From: Candidatus Rhodoferax bjergmarkensis
Lineage (GTDB): Bacteria > Pseudomonadota > Gammaproteobacteria > Burkholderiales > Burkholderiaceae_C
Assembly (NCBI GenBank): GCA_016708345.1
Contig: JADJFX010000003.1
Location: 496,001 to 560,000, forward strand
Length of the DNA: 64,000 bases
Direction of reading: 5' to 3'
Shown: positions 42,705 through 52,704 of the stretch, piece after piece
How the letters are laid out: each line of letters starts with the position of its first letter
Position numbering within the stretch: the stretch's first letter is position 1
Position numbers and translations under genes: made by a program
Notes under the pieces: model-generated
Database searches by the model: none
Told to the model about the DNA's origin: nothing
What the model saw: only the letters and a program-made list of their open reading frames with translations

Positions 42705-44758
42705 GGGGCAGAATTTTCGTTGGTAAGGGGTTCATTCTCGGTGATGTCCACAGCAATCGCAATCGGACCGGCCACGGCATCGTCGTCGCCTTCTTCTGCG
42801 TCTTGCTGCACCGGCTGCGTATCGTCAGTCGAATCGAGGCGTTCGACCACGGTGCCATGAATGTCCAGCGAGACCTCATCGATCTCACCCAGCCTCACGC
42901 GCACCCGCGCGCCGCGTGGCAAATCCTTGGCCCCCGCCATCGGCAGCACCAAGGGCAGGTCGTCCGCACGCACCATGTTTTCCTTGAACACCGTGGCGGT
43001 GATCTCGCTCAAACCTTGCTGCTGCACATATTTAAGCGTCCAGAAACGCTCCATTGCGCCCTGGTAGCCGTTGTAAGTCGAATAGGCGGCATCAAAACTG
43101 GAGATGATGGCAAACAGCTCTGCATCTTTGGGTTTGAAAGGTGCCACCAAAGCGGCAGTTTTGCCATGGCGCGCACAGGCAATGATTTGCCACTGGTTCA
43201 CCAAGTCGGTGTAGCGGCGCAGCGGCGAGCTGCTCCAGGCATAGCTTTTGACGCCAATGCCCGCGTGCGGCAGCGCTTTGGTGCCCATACGTACTTTCAC
43301 GCCCGGCAGCAGCGAAGCCTGGCTGCGGTAAATGCCGGGCACGCCCAGCTCGGCCATCCAGTTGCCCCAGGTGCTGTTGGCCAGAATCATGGCTTCCGCC
43401 ACGATCAGGTCCAGCGGTGCGCCGCGCTGGCGTGTGCTTATCTGGACCTGCTCTGTGCCCTGCGGCTCCGCGCCCTCGTTGCCGACCAGCCGGAAGTTGT
43501 AATCGGGCCGGTTGAAGGTCTCTGGTTTGCCGCGCACCACCTCGCGCGCTGCCTTCAAATGCTTCGCCAAGCGGTATAAAAATGATAGCTGCTCACGCTT
43601 GTGCTGCAAGCGCAAAGGGTCTTTTTCATGCCTGAAATTGGGGTCGTCCAGCCATTCGGTGGTGACAATCGAGTCCAGTTGGTCGTGGCGCAGGTTGGCA
43701 CCAATATGCACCCGCTCCAGCCGTGTTTCGCTCGCCAGAATTTCCAGCGTGGCTTCGTTGAGGGTGACGTAAAGCGACACCGCCGGGCAGTCGCGCCCCT
43801 CTTGCAGCGTGTAGCTTTGCACCACGTCGTCGGGCAGCATGGTGATTTTGTAGCCAGGCATGTACACGGTGGACAGCCGGTGCCGCCCCACCTGGTCAAT
43901 CGGGCTGCCGGGCACGATGGCCAGGCCAGGCGCGGCAATGTGAATGCCCACCACCACCGTGCCGCTGGAGAGGCCCTGCACCGAGAGCGCGTCGTCAATC
44001 TCGGTGGTGGCCGAGTCGTCAATCGAGAAGGCGCGTGCTGGCGACAGTGGCAACTCGTCGCGAATGGCCGGTGCCTCCAGCTTGGGAAAGCCCGTTCCCT
44101 TGGGAAAGTTTTCCAGCAAAAAGCGGCGCCAGTGGAACTGGTAGGGCGAGTCAATCGCCCCGGCTTTGATGAGCAGCTCCAGCGGCCCCAGGTGGGTGGC
44201 GCGCGAGGCCTCCACCACCGCCTTGTACTCCGGCGCATTTTTGTCGGGCTTGAACAATATCTTGTAAAGCTGCTCGCGAATCGCTGGCGGGCATTCGCCT
44301 TCGCTCAGCGCCTTGACCCATTGTTCAATTTGCAGGGCCAGCTGCTTTTTCTTCTCGATGGCGGCCAGCGCCTGGGCTAGGATGTCGGCCGGGGCCTTGC
44401 GAAAGCGCCCCTTGCCCGCACGGCGAAAGTAATGCGGCGACTCAAACAGCCGCACCAGCGTGCCCGCTTGCTGCTCCAGCGTGGCCTTGTCGCTGAAGTA
44501 CTCACGGGCCAGGTCGGCAAAACCAAATTCATCTTCTGGCGCGAACTCCCAGGCCAGCTCCAGCTCAATCGTCTGGCTGATGGTTTGCGCCGAGTCCAGC
44601 AACTGGGCTGGCGACGGCTTTTCGAACTTGATCAAATAGTTGGCGGCCTTGACCTTGACCCGCTTGCCACTGTCGAGCTCGACCTGCGCAGACGACTCCG
44701 CCTCCGACAGCACGCGGCCGGCCAAAAACTTTCCGGCTTCTTCAAACAATAAAAACAT
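42701..44758 (-). CDS. RNB-domain exoribonuclease (RNase II-like)
   Basis: A 685-residue protein. The RNB domain spans roughly residues 245-570, with the metal motif SIDDSATTEIDDALSV, then GIHIAAPGLAIVPGSPID and the RNA-binding region YAWSSSPLRRYTDLVNQWQI. A C-terminal S1-like part precedes an acidic tail. It degrades RNA from the 3' end. Against E. coli RNase II, one metal-site Asp appears as Glu. The ATG at 44758 (MFLLFEEAGKFLAG) is preferred over a GTG five codons earlier. The minus-strand segment for QHKREQLSFLYR coincides with a dispersed-repeat-like sequence (43573-43616). Confidence 0.9.
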   Translation of the reverse strand: MFLLFEEAGKFLAGRVLSEAESSAQVELDSGKRVKVKAANYLIKFEKPSPAQLLDSAQTISQTIELELAWEFAPEDEFGFADLAREYFSDKATLEQQAGTLVRLFESPHYFRRAGKGRFRKAPADILAQALAAIEKKKQLALQIEQWVKALSEGECPPAIREQLYKILFKPDKNAPEYKAVVEASRATHLGPLELLIKAGAIDSPYQFHWRRFLLENFPKGTGFPKLEAPAIRDELPLSPARAFSIDDSATTEIDDALSVQGLSSGTVVVGIHIAAPGLAIVPGSPIDQVGRHRLSTVYMPGYKITMLPDDVVQSYTLQEGRDCPAVSLYVTLNEATLEILASETRLERVHIGANLRHDQLDSIVTTEWLDDPNFRHEKDPLRLQHKREQLSFLYRLAKHLKAAREVVRGKPETFNRPDYNFRLVGNEGAEPQGTEQVQISTRQRGAPLDLIVAEAMILANSTWGNWMAELGVPGIYRSQASLLPGVKVRMGTKALPHAGIGVKSYAWSSSPLRRYTDLVNQWQIIACARHGKTAALVAPFKPKDAELFAIISSFDAAYSTYNGYQGAMERFWTLKYVQQQGLSEITATVFKENMVRADDLPLVLPMAGAKDLPRGARVRVRLGEIDEVSLDIHGTVVERLDSTDDTQPVQQDAEEGDDDAVAGPIAIAVDITENEPLTNENSAP

Positions 44759-45434
<676 letters not shown>

Positions 45435-46589
45435 ATGGCGCATAAATTTGGAAAAACTTTGTTTTGGCAGCGCATCGCGCCCTGGTTTCGTGGGTTTGAT
45501 GGTCCGCTGGCGTTTGCCATCTTTTTACTGGCGAGCGCGGGCATGATGACGATGTATTCAGCCGGGTTTGATCATGGCACCCGGTTTGAAGACCACGGTC
45601 GCAATATTTTGATTGCAGGCTTCATCATGTTTGTGGTGGCACAAATTCCACCCCAACGTTTGATGTCCTTGGCGGTGCCTGTGTATTTGCTTGGAGTTGG
45701 TTTGCTGATCGCGGTGGCGATCTTTGGCATTACCAAAAAAGGTGCCCGGCGCTGGCTCCATGTCGGCATCACCATTCAGCCCAGCGAAATTCTCAAAATC
45801 GCCATGCCTTTGATGCTGGCCTGGTGGTTTCAAAAACGCGAAGGCCAGTTGCGTCCGCTCGATTTTGTGGTGGCCGCGCTGCTGCTGCTGGTGCCCATTG
45901 CCTTGATTGTGAAACAGCCGGATCTGGGTACCGCTATTTTGGTGCTGATGGCGGGCATGTCGGTCATCTTTTTTGCCGGCTTGTCCTGGAAATTGATTCT
46001 GCCGCCGGTCTTGCTGGTTGTGGTGGGTGTTGGGCTGGTGGTGGGGTTTGAGCCCCCGTTGTGTGCTGACGGCGTGCGCTGGCCGGTTTTGCACGACTAC
46101 CAGCAGCAGCGCATTTGCACCTTGCTCAACCCCACGCGCGATCCTCTGGGCAAGGGGTTTCACATTATTCAGGGCATGATTGCCATTGGCTCCGGGGGGG
46201 TGTGGGGCAAGGGCTTCATGCAGGGCACCCAGACGCATCTGGAGTTCATTCCCGAGCGCACCACCGACTTTGTTTTCGCCGCGTTTTCTGAAGAGTTTGG
46301 TTTGATGGGCAACCTGCTGCTGATTGTCGGCTTTTTGTTTCTGATTCTGCGCGGAATGATCATTGCCATCGAGGCACCAACGCTGTTTTCCCGATTGCTG
46401 GCCGGCAGCATCACGCTGATTTTTTTCACCTATGCGTTTGTCAACATGGGCATGGTCAGCGGTATCTTGCCGGTGGTGGGGGTGCCTTTGCCCTTTATCA
46501 GTTATGGCGGTACGGCCATGGTGACGCTGGGCATGGGCTTGGGCATTCTGATGTCGATCGCCAAGTCCAAACGGCTGGTGCAATCCTGA
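45435..46589 (+). CDS. rodA: Rod-shape-determining glycosyltransferase RodA (MrdB)
   Basis: A 384-residue SEDS protein with about ten membrane helices and the family motifs LHVGITIQPSEILKIAMPLM, KQPDLGTAILVLMAG, YQQQRICTLLNPTRDPLGKG, HIIQGMIAIGSGG, FIPERTTDFVFAAFSEEFG and VGVPLPFISYGG. It polymerises lateral-wall peptidoglycan with PBP2. The start MAHKFGKTLFWQ at 45435 is chosen; an ATG at 45402 would add 11 residues. The frame stays open upstream through the G/C block but that is meaningless. Its usual partner mrdA is not visible. Confidence 0.94.
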   Translation: MAHKFGKTLFWQRIAPWFRGFDGPLAFAIFLLASAGMMTMYSAGFDHGTRFEDHGRNILIAGFIMFVVAQIPPQRLMSLAVPVYLLGVGLLIAVAIFGITKKGARRWLHVGITIQPSEILKIAMPLMLAWWFQKREGQLRPLDFVVAALLLLVPIALIVKQPDLGTAILVLMAGMSVIFFAGLSWKLILPPVLLVVVGVGLVVGFEPPLCADGVRWPVLHDYQQQRICTLLNPTRDPLGKGFHIIQGMIAIGSGGVWGKGFMQGTQTHLEFIPERTTDFVFAAFSEEFGLMGNLLLIVGFLFLILRGMIIAIEAPTLFSRLLAGSITLIFFTYAFVNMGMVSGILPVVGVPLPFISYGGTAMVTLGMGLGILMSIAKSKRLVQS

Positions 46590-46649
46590 ACCCCGATTTT
46601 CTCCAAGGGCGCAAATACGGTGATCAAAGATCAAGCCTAGAATCCAACC

Positions 46650-48110
46650 ATGATCTCTCGCGAACCCACTATTGAACGCTTGGCCGTTGCCAAGTCCCTG
46701 TTGCTCAGCCCTTTTGGGCTGGACGAGTCTCACCTAGCCCGCGCGCTGGCCGAAATCAAAGCGCACCGGGTGGACGAGGCAGATTTGTACTTTCAGTACA
46801 CCCGCTCGGAGGGCTGGAGCCTGGAGGAGGGGATTGTCAAAACCGGCTCTTTCAGCATCGACCAAGGCGTGGGCGTGCGCGCAGTCAGCGGCGAGAAAAC
46901 TGCATTTGCCTACTCTGACGACATTTCCGAAGCGTCGCTGTTGGATGCGGCCCGAACTGTAAGAACAATTTCGAGTGCAGCGCAATCAGGACGTGCGCGG
47001 GCAGCTATCAAAAAGATAGCGGGTGCGCGCAGTCTGTACCTTGGCACAGACCCCATTGCCAGCCTGGACAGCACGGGCAAGGTTGAGTTGCTGGGCAAAG
47101 TGGAGCGTTTGGCCCGCGCCAAAGACCCGCGCGTGGCACAGGTAATGGCGGGTTTGGCCAGTGAATACGATGTGGTGATGGTGGCGCGTGCCGATGGCAC
47201 GCTGGCCGCTGATGTGCGCCCGCTGGTGCGTCTGTCGGTGACGGTGATCGCCGAGCAAAAAGGGCGCCGTGAAATGGGCTCTTCCGGCGGCGGCGGTCGT
47301 TTTGGGCTGGCCTACTTTGACGACAAGCTGATTGCGCAGTATGTGGATGAGGCCGTGCATGCCGCCGTGACCAATTTGGAGGCGCGTGCCGCGCCTGCCG
47401 GTGAAATGACCGTCGTGCTGGGGCCAGGCTGGCCCGGCATTTTGTTGCACGAAGCCATCGGCCATGGGCTCGAAGGTGATTTCAACCGCAAAGGCTCCAG
47501 CGCCTTCAGCGGGCGCATTGGCCAGCGCGTGGCGGCCAAGGGCGTGACGGTGCTCGATGACGGCACCATCGCCGACCGCCGGGGTTCGCTCAATGTGGAC
47601 GACGAAGGCAACGCCAGCCAGCGCAATGTGCTGATTGAAGACGGCATTTTGAAGGGTTACATCCAGGACGCCATGAACGCCCGCCTGATGGGTGTGGCCC
47701 CCACCGGCAATGGCCGACGCGAGAGTTACGCCCACATCCCCATGCCGCGCATGACCAATACGTATATGTTGGGTGGCGACAAAGACCCGCAGGAAATTGT
47801 CAAAAGCATCAAAAAAGGCCTGTACGCCACCAACTTTGGTGGTGGTCAGGTGGACATCACTTCGGGCAAATTTGTGTTTTCGGCCAGTGAAGCCTATTGG
47901 GTTGAAAACGGCAAAATTTTGTACCCTGTCAAGGGGGCAACCATTGTGGGCAATGGCCCCGATGCCCTGACCCGCGTCACCATGATCGGCAACGACATGA
48001 AGCTCGACAGCGGTGTGGGCACTTGCGGCAAAGAAGGGCAGAGCGTGCCGGTCGGAGTGGGCCAGCCCACGCTGCGCATTGATGGGCTCACGGTCGGCGG
48101 CACCGCCTGA
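46650..48110 (+). CDS. tldD: Metalloprotease TldD
   Basis: A 486-residue protein with the TldD zinc motif HEAIGHGLEGD (about residue 268) and later FGGGQVDITSGKFVFSASEA. With TldE/PmbA it forms a protease that processes modified peptides such as microcins and degrades unstructured peptides. It starts 60 bp after rodA. A segment at 46993-47020, coding for GRARAAIKKIAG, closely matches part of the dispersed repeat, suggesting an in-frame insertion in a loop. Confidence 0.95.
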   Translation: MISREPTIERLAVAKSLLLSPFGLDESHLARALAEIKAHRVDEADLYFQYTRSEGWSLEEGIVKTGSFSIDQGVGVRAVSGEKTAFAYSDDISEASLLDAARTVRTISSAAQSGRARAAIKKIAGARSLYLGTDPIASLDSTGKVELLGKVERLARAKDPRVAQVMAGLASEYDVVMVARADGTLAADVRPLVRLSVTVIAEQKGRREMGSSGGGGRFGLAYFDDKLIAQYVDEAVHAAVTNLEARAAPAGEMTVVLGPGWPGILLHEAIGHGLEGDFNRKGSSAFSGRIGQRVAAKGVTVLDDGTIADRRGSLNVDDEGNASQRNVLIEDGILKGYIQDAMNARLMGVAPTGNGRRESYAHIPMPRMTNTYMLGGDKDPQEIVKSIKKGLYATNFGGGQVDITSGKFVFSASEAYWVENGKILYPVKGATIVGNGPDALTRVTMIGNDMKLDSGVGTCGKEGQSVPVGVGQPTLRIDGLTVGGTA

Positions 48111-48213
48111 GAGCATTTCCGGCTCCTTTTGAGCCGCCTGTCCATATATTCGCTCAGCCGTTCATCCGCTAAATTTCGAATTTACTTATCTGTTTGACTT
48201 GAGGAACCTCACC

Positions 48214-49353
48214 ATGAAATCATCCGCTACCAGCGCCACGAGCGCGCCTTGGCCGGTTAAAGCCAGCCCGCAACCGATTGACCGCACCAGCCAGACCGAT
48301 GACGAACGCATCAAGGGCATCACGGTTTTGCCGCCACCCGAGCATTTGATTCGGTTTTTTCCGATTCGTGGCACGGCGATTGAGTCACTGATCAGCGCCA
48401 CCCGGCGCAATGTTCACAACATCATGGCGGGCACGGATGATCGTTTGCTGGTCGTCATTGGCCCCTGTTCCATTCACGACCCGGCGGCGGCGCTGGACTA
48501 TGCGCGGCAACTGTTGGTGCAGAGAGAGAAGTATGCCGACACGCTGGAAATCGTGATGCGCGTGTATTTCGAGAAGCCGCGGACCACCGTGGGCTGGAAA
48601 GGCCTCATCAACGACCCCTACCTGGATGAAACCTTCCGCATTGACGAAGGTCTGCGCATGGCGCGCCAGTTGCTGATCGAAATCAACCGTATGGGCTTGC
48701 CGGCCGGCAGCGAGTTTTTGGACGTGATTTCTCCCCAGTACCTGGGCGATTTGATCTCCTGGGGCGCTATTGGCGCACGCACCACCGAGAGCCAGGTCCA
48801 CCGGGAACTCGCCTCTGGCCTGTCGGCACCCATTGGGTTCAAGAATGGCACGGACGGCAATATCAAGATTGCCACCGACGCGATTCAGGCGGCTGCCGGC
48901 GGGCACCACTTTTTGTCGGTCCACAAAAATGGCCAGGTTGCCATCGTGCAAACCATTGGCAACCCCGATTGCCACGTCATTCTGCGCGGTGGCAAGACCA
49001 CCAACTACGATGCCCAGAGCGTGGCCGATGCCTGCAAAGACCTGGAAAAGGCCAAATTGCCCGCCACACTGATGGTCGATTGCAGCCATGCCAACAGCAG
49101 CAAGCAGCACGAGAAGCAGCTGGACGTGGCGCGCGACATTGCAGGCCAGATTTCGGCCGGCTCCAAGAGCGTTTTTGGCGTGATGGTGGAGAGCCACCTG
49201 CACGCCGGTGCCCAAAAATTCACACCGGGTAAAGATGACGTGGCGAAGCTGGAATACGGCAAGAGCATCACCGATGCTTGCCTTGGCTGGGATGATTCGC
49301 TCAAGTCGCTGGAGGTGTTGTCGCAAGCGGTCAAGACGCGCCGCGCCTTGTGA
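48214..49353 (+). CDS. aroG: 3-deoxy-7-phosphoheptulonate synthase (class I, AroG/F/H type)
   Basis: A 379-residue DAHP synthase: VVIGPCSIHDPAAALDYA, VMRVYFEKPRTTVGWKGLINDP, GARTTESQVHRELASGLSAPIGFKNGTDG and DCSHANSSK, with Cys, His, Glu and Asp metal ligands and PEP-binding residues in the family positions. It condenses PEP and erythrose 4-phosphate, the first step toward aromatic amino acids. GAGGAA precedes the ATG at 48214. Which amino acid inhibits it cannot be told. It converges on mpl. Confidence 0.94.
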   Translation: MKSSATSATSAPWPVKASPQPIDRTSQTDDERIKGITVLPPPEHLIRFFPIRGTAIESLISATRRNVHNIMAGTDDRLLVVIGPCSIHDPAAALDYARQLLVQREKYADTLEIVMRVYFEKPRTTVGWKGLINDPYLDETFRIDEGLRMARQLLIEINRMGLPAGSEFLDVISPQYLGDLISWGAIGARTTESQVHRELASGLSAPIGFKNGTDGNIKIATDAIQAAAGGHHFLSVHKNGQVAIVQTIGNPDCHVILRGGKTTNYDAQSVADACKDLEKAKLPATLMVDCSHANSSKQHEKQLDVARDIAGQISAGSKSVFGVMVESHLHAGAQKFTPGKDDVAKLEYGKSITDACLGWDDSLKSLEVLSQAVKTRRAL

Positions 49354-49376
49354 TGCTGCACCGGGAAATTTTGAGT

Positions 49377-49431
49377 CTTTTTGGCCGCTAGCGCACGTAT
49401 TACCTGCGCAAGCAGCTATTAATTTTATAGC
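49377..49431 (+). repeat. Dispersed Comamonadaceae-type intergenic repeat, copy B
   Basis: TTTTTGGCCGCTAGCGCACG... to GCGCAAGCAGCTATTAATTT, matching copy A (38527-38580) in the opposite orientation. It fills the space between the convergent aroG and mpl genes and extends over the mpl stop codon (49425-49427), so the repeat encodes the end of Mpl. Confidence 0.7.
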
Positions 49432-50816
49432 GATTCCAGCAGCTTTTGGTGAATGCCGCCAAAGCTGCCGTTGCTCATGCAGATGATGTGATCACCCGCC
49501 CGGGCGTTGGCTTTCACCAGTGAAACCAGCGCGTCGATGTTGTCCGCAACATGGGCGCGTTCACCCATAGTGGCCAGCGCTTCGCGCGCATCCCAGCCCA
49601 AACCACCGCTGTGGCAAAACGCCAGGTCAGCCTGCTCCAGGCTCCAGGGTAGCTGGGCTTTCATGGCACCGAGCTTCATGGTGTTGCTGCGGGGTTCAAA
49701 CACCGCCAGAATGCGCTCGCCAGGCCCCAGCCTGCGGCGCAAGCCATCTACCGTGGTTCGGATGGCCGTGGGGTGGTGGGCAAAATCGTCATACACCGTG
49801 ATGGTGCCGCCGCCTACCGCCACAATGCCGCGCACTTCCATGCGGCGCTTGACGTTTTCAAACTGAGCCAAAGCCTGGGCCGCAACGTCGGGGGCGACGC
49901 CCACGTGCTGGGCCGCAGCAATGGCCGCCAAGGCGTTGAGCTGGTTATGCACGCCGGTGAGTGCCCATTTGACGTGGCCGACCACCTTGCCCTGCAGCAG
50001 TACGTCGAATTCATGGGGTTCGCCTGCTGCCGTGAAGTCACTCACCGCCGCGCCAAAACTGCGAACTTCACTCCAGCAGCCCGCGTGTATCACCCGGGCT
50101 AGGCTTTCCTCCAGACCATTGACCACGATGCGGCCCGATCCGTGGGGACCGGCTCCTGGCACGGTGCGTACCAGGTGGTGAAATTGACGCTCGATAGCGG
50201 CCAGATCGTCAAAAATGTCGGCGTGATCGAACTCCAGGTTGTTGAGCACGGCGGTGCGTGGCCGGTAATGTACAAATTTGCTGCGTTTGTCGAAGAAGGC
50301 GGTGTCGTATTCGTCGGCTTCTATGACGAAGGTTTTGCCTGCGCCCAAGCGGGCAGAGACATCAAAGTTCATCGGCACCCCGCCGACCAGAAAACCGGGC
50401 TGCAGCCCGGCAAATTCGAGTATCCAGCTGATCATGGCGGTGGTGGTGGTCTTGCCGTGGGTGCCGGCAATGGCGATGACGTGACGCCCGGCAAGCACGT
50501 GCTCGGCCAGCCACTGGGGGCCGCTGGTGTAGGGCAGACCGGCGTCCAAAATGGCTTCCATCAGGGGAAACTTTGGGTTTCCATCGGTCAGGTGAACACG
50601 GCTGACCACATTGCCAACGACAAACATGTCGGGTTTGAGCGCCAACTGCTCTGCGCCGAACCCCTGCGTCAGCTCAATACCCAGTGCGCGCAGCTGATCG
50701 CTCATGGGGGGGTAGACACCGGCGTCGCACCCAGTCACCTGGTGACCGGCCTCGCGGGCCAACGCGGCCAGGCCGCCCATGAAAGTTCCACAAATGCCAA
50801 GAATATGAATGTGCAT
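49425..50816 (-). CDS. mpl: UDP-MurNAc:L-Ala-gamma-D-Glu-meso-DAP ligase Mpl
   Basis: A 463-residue Mur-ligase family protein: MHIHILGICGTFMGGLAALA (Rossmann N-domain), GTHGKTTTTAMISW (ATP-binding P-loop), EADEYDTAFFDKRSKFVHY and YDDFAHHPTAI. Mpl attaches recycled murein tripeptide to UDP-MurNAc in the cytosol, which fits with ampD elsewhere in the window. The ATG at 50816 is chosen over one 15 codons upstream because MHIHILGICGTFMGG is the family start. It is divergent from the next gene. Confidence 0.95.
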   Translation of the reverse strand: MHIHILGICGTFMGGLAALAREAGHQVTGCDAGVYPPMSDQLRALGIELTQGFGAEQLALKPDMFVVGNVVSRVHLTDGNPKFPLMEAILDAGLPYTSGPQWLAEHVLAGRHVIAIAGTHGKTTTTAMISWILEFAGLQPGFLVGGVPMNFDVSARLGAGKTFVIEADEYDTAFFDKRSKFVHYRPRTAVLNNLEFDHADIFDDLAAIERQFHHLVRTVPGAGPHGSGRIVVNGLEESLARVIHAGCWSEVRSFGAAVSDFTAAGEPHEFDVLLQGKVVGHVKWALTGVHNQLNALAAIAAAQHVGVAPDVAAQALAQFENVKRRMEVRGIVAVGGGTITVYDDFAHHPTAIRTTVDGLRRRLGPGERILAVFEPRSNTMKLGAMKAQLPWSLEQADLAFCHSGGLGWDAREALATMGERAHVADNIDALVSLVKANARAGDHIICMSNGSFGGIHQKLLESL

Positions 50817-50896
50817 GCCCAGGATTCTAGGTGCAGGGCTTGCGGTCACCATGGCAGGCAAGTTGGCAGGTCAATAGACAGGCAAAATAGGGGCTT

Positions 50897-51493
50897 ATGG
50901 ATGCCGTTAAATCAGAAATTGCTGCTGTAGCGGCCCGCATGGTGGTCGAGGAAGGGCTCGAATATGGCCCGGCCAAACGCCGTGCGGTCAAACAACTTGG
51001 CTTGCCTGCACGCACTGCGCTGCCCGGTAACGAAGCGCTGGAGGATGCTGTCAGGGAGTACATCTCGGTTTTTTGCGCCGAAACACAGCCGCACGAGTTG
51101 ATGGCTTTGCGCCGATTGGCGCTGGTCTGGATGGAGCGCATGGCGCAATTTCGGCCCCATCTGGGCGGGGCCGTGTGGCATGGCACGGCGACCCATTTGT
51201 CAGACATTTACATTCAATTGTTCTGCGATGACTGCAAATCGGCGGAGATATCACTCATTGACCACAAAGTAAATTATGAGCCGCGCACCATCAGCGGATT
51301 TCAGGGGGAATCTGTAGAGGCCCTGAGTGTGCATGCCTTCTGCCAGGAATTGGGTGAGGAGGTGGGTGTTCACCTGCTGGTGTATGACCACGATGACCTG
51401 CGCGGCGCATTGCGCCCGGATGCCAAAGGCCGTGCGCCCAGGGGTGATTTGGCGGCTGTAGAGCGTTTGTTGCATGATGCGGCCCATGACTGA
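50897..51493 (+). CDS. Conserved hypothetical protein
   Basis: A 198-residue soluble protein that I do not recognise with certainty. The N-terminal 45 residues look helical (SEIAAVAARMVVEEGLEYGPAKRRAVKQLGL). The middle GGAVWHGTATHLSDIYIQLFCDD has the strand-acid pattern of nucleotidyltransferase-like folds, which is only a hint. No membrane segment or signal peptide is seen. It starts 81 bp from mpl in the opposite direction and overlaps the next gene by 8 bp (ATGACTGA), so the two are probably co-expressed. Confidence 0.8.
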   Translation: MDAVKSEIAAVAARMVVEEGLEYGPAKRRAVKQLGLPARTALPGNEALEDAVREYISVFCAETQPHELMALRRLALVWMERMAQFRPHLGGAVWHGTATHLSDIYIQLFCDDCKSAEISLIDHKVNYEPRTISGFQGESVEALSVHAFCQELGEEVGVHLLVYDHDDLRGALRPDAKGRAPRGDLAAVERLLHDAAHD

Positions 51494-52052
51494 ATCGAGT
51501 TCCCCCCCTCAATTACCGGAAAATTCGGCAGCGTTGCGTCGGCGTTGGCTGTTGGGTGCCGTGGCAGGTGCCGCAACCTTGGGGGGCATAGGGTTGGCAT
51601 TGCGAAGGCACACGCCGCAGCCCTTGGCTGAAAAAGTGGAGCCTAGCCTTTGGCAACAAGAATTCAAGACGCCGCAGGGCGAACGATTGCCGATGGATTC
51701 GCTGCGCGGGCATCCAATGGTGTTGAATTTTTGGGCCACCTGGTGCCCGCCGTGTATCGCGGAACTTCCTTTATTGAATGACTTCTTTCTGGAAAATTCG
51801 TCAAAAGGCTGGAAAGTCGTCGGTTTGGCGGTCGATCAGATCGATCCGGTAAAGCAATTTTTAAGCAAAACCCCGTTGGCTTTTCCGGTGGTGATGGCGG
51901 GAACTTCGGGTGTGGCGCTCAGCAAGTCGCTCGGAAATTTAAGTGGCGGCTTGCCGTTCACGGTGGTACTGGGGTCGGATGGCTTGGTTGCACACCGTAA
52001 AATGGGCAAGGTCACGCCCAACGATTTGCGGGCTTGGGCCAAGCTGAAATAA
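51486..52052 (+). CDS. TlpA/ResA-like membrane-anchored thioredoxin
   Basis: About 188 residues: a short N-terminus, an uncleaved membrane anchor (RRRWLLGAVAGAATLGGIGLAL), then a thioredoxin fold with the WCPPC active site in MVLNFWATWCPPCIAELPLL and the cis-Pro region GLPFTVVLGSDGLV. It probably reduces disulfides in the periplasm, as in cytochrome c maturation. The start at 51486 overlaps the upstream stop; ATGs at 51474 and 51477 are alternatives. Confidence 0.88.
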   Translation: MTESSSPPQLPENSAALRRRWLLGAVAGAATLGGIGLALRRHTPQPLAEKVEPSLWQQEFKTPQGERLPMDSLRGHPMVLNFWATWCPPCIAELPLLNDFFLENSSKGWKVVGLAVDQIDPVKQFLSKTPLAFPVVMAGTSGVALSKSLGNLSGGLPFTVVLGSDGLVAHRKMGKVTPNDLRAWAKLK

Positions 52053-52220
52053 GCTCTAACCCTGTGTCAATGCAATTTTTGAGGCAGTGAGATTGCTGCA
52101 ATTGCTAAACCAAAGTTAAAAATAGAGAGTTAAATCTTGTAAAATAAGCGAAGATAAGTAAGTTTTGGTTGAATTTAAAGTAAATTCTGCATTTGTTTGT
52201 TGAAATTTGTTGGAGCCCCC

Positions 52221-52685
52221 ATGGACCTGAGAAAACTCAAGACGCTGATTGACTTGGTGTCGGAATCGAATGTGTCTGAACTGGAAATCACGGAGGCTGA
52301 AGGCAAGATTCGCATTGTCAAAGGTGGTGGTGCAGTAGTTCAGCACTACGCCATGCCGATGGCTATGGGTGCGCAGCAAATTGCACCACAGATGACAGCG
52401 CCGAGTGCTGAACTGGCGACTGCGGCCCCGGCAGCTGTGGCAGCGCCGGCCGGGCATACGGTGAAGTCGCCCATGGTTGGCACCTTCTATCGCGCGCCTT
52501 CGCCGGGTGCCAAGCCATTTGTTGAAGTTGGCGACACCATCAAAGAAGGTGAAACGGTCTGCATCATTGAGGCCATGAAAATTCTCAATGAAATTGAAGC
52601 GGATAAATCGGGAACCGTGGTCAAAGTTCTCTGCGAGAGCGGGCAGGCTGTCGAATATGGCCAGCCCCTCTTTGTGATTGAGTGA
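52221..52685 (+). CDS. accB: Biotin carboxyl carrier protein of acetyl-CoA carboxylase
   Basis: A 154-residue protein: the N-terminal segment MDLRKLKTLIDLVSESNVSE, an Ala/Pro-rich linker, and a C-terminal biotinyl domain with the biotin-accepting K120 in EAMKILNE. It carries CO2 between biotin carboxylase and carboxyltransferase in fatty acid synthesis. GGAG precedes the ATG. accC follows after 19 bp, the standard operon. The 168 bp upstream are AT-rich and likely hold the promoter. Confidence 0.96.
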   Translation: MDLRKLKTLIDLVSESNVSELEITEAEGKIRIVKGGGAVVQHYAMPMAMGAQQIAPQMTAPSAELATAAPAAVAAPAGHTVKSPMVGTFYRAPSPGAKPFVEVGDTIKEGETVCIIEAMKILNEIEADKSGTVVKVLCESGQAVEYGQPLFVIE

Positions 52686-52704
52686 CGTCAACCTGTCAAT
52701 TCCC

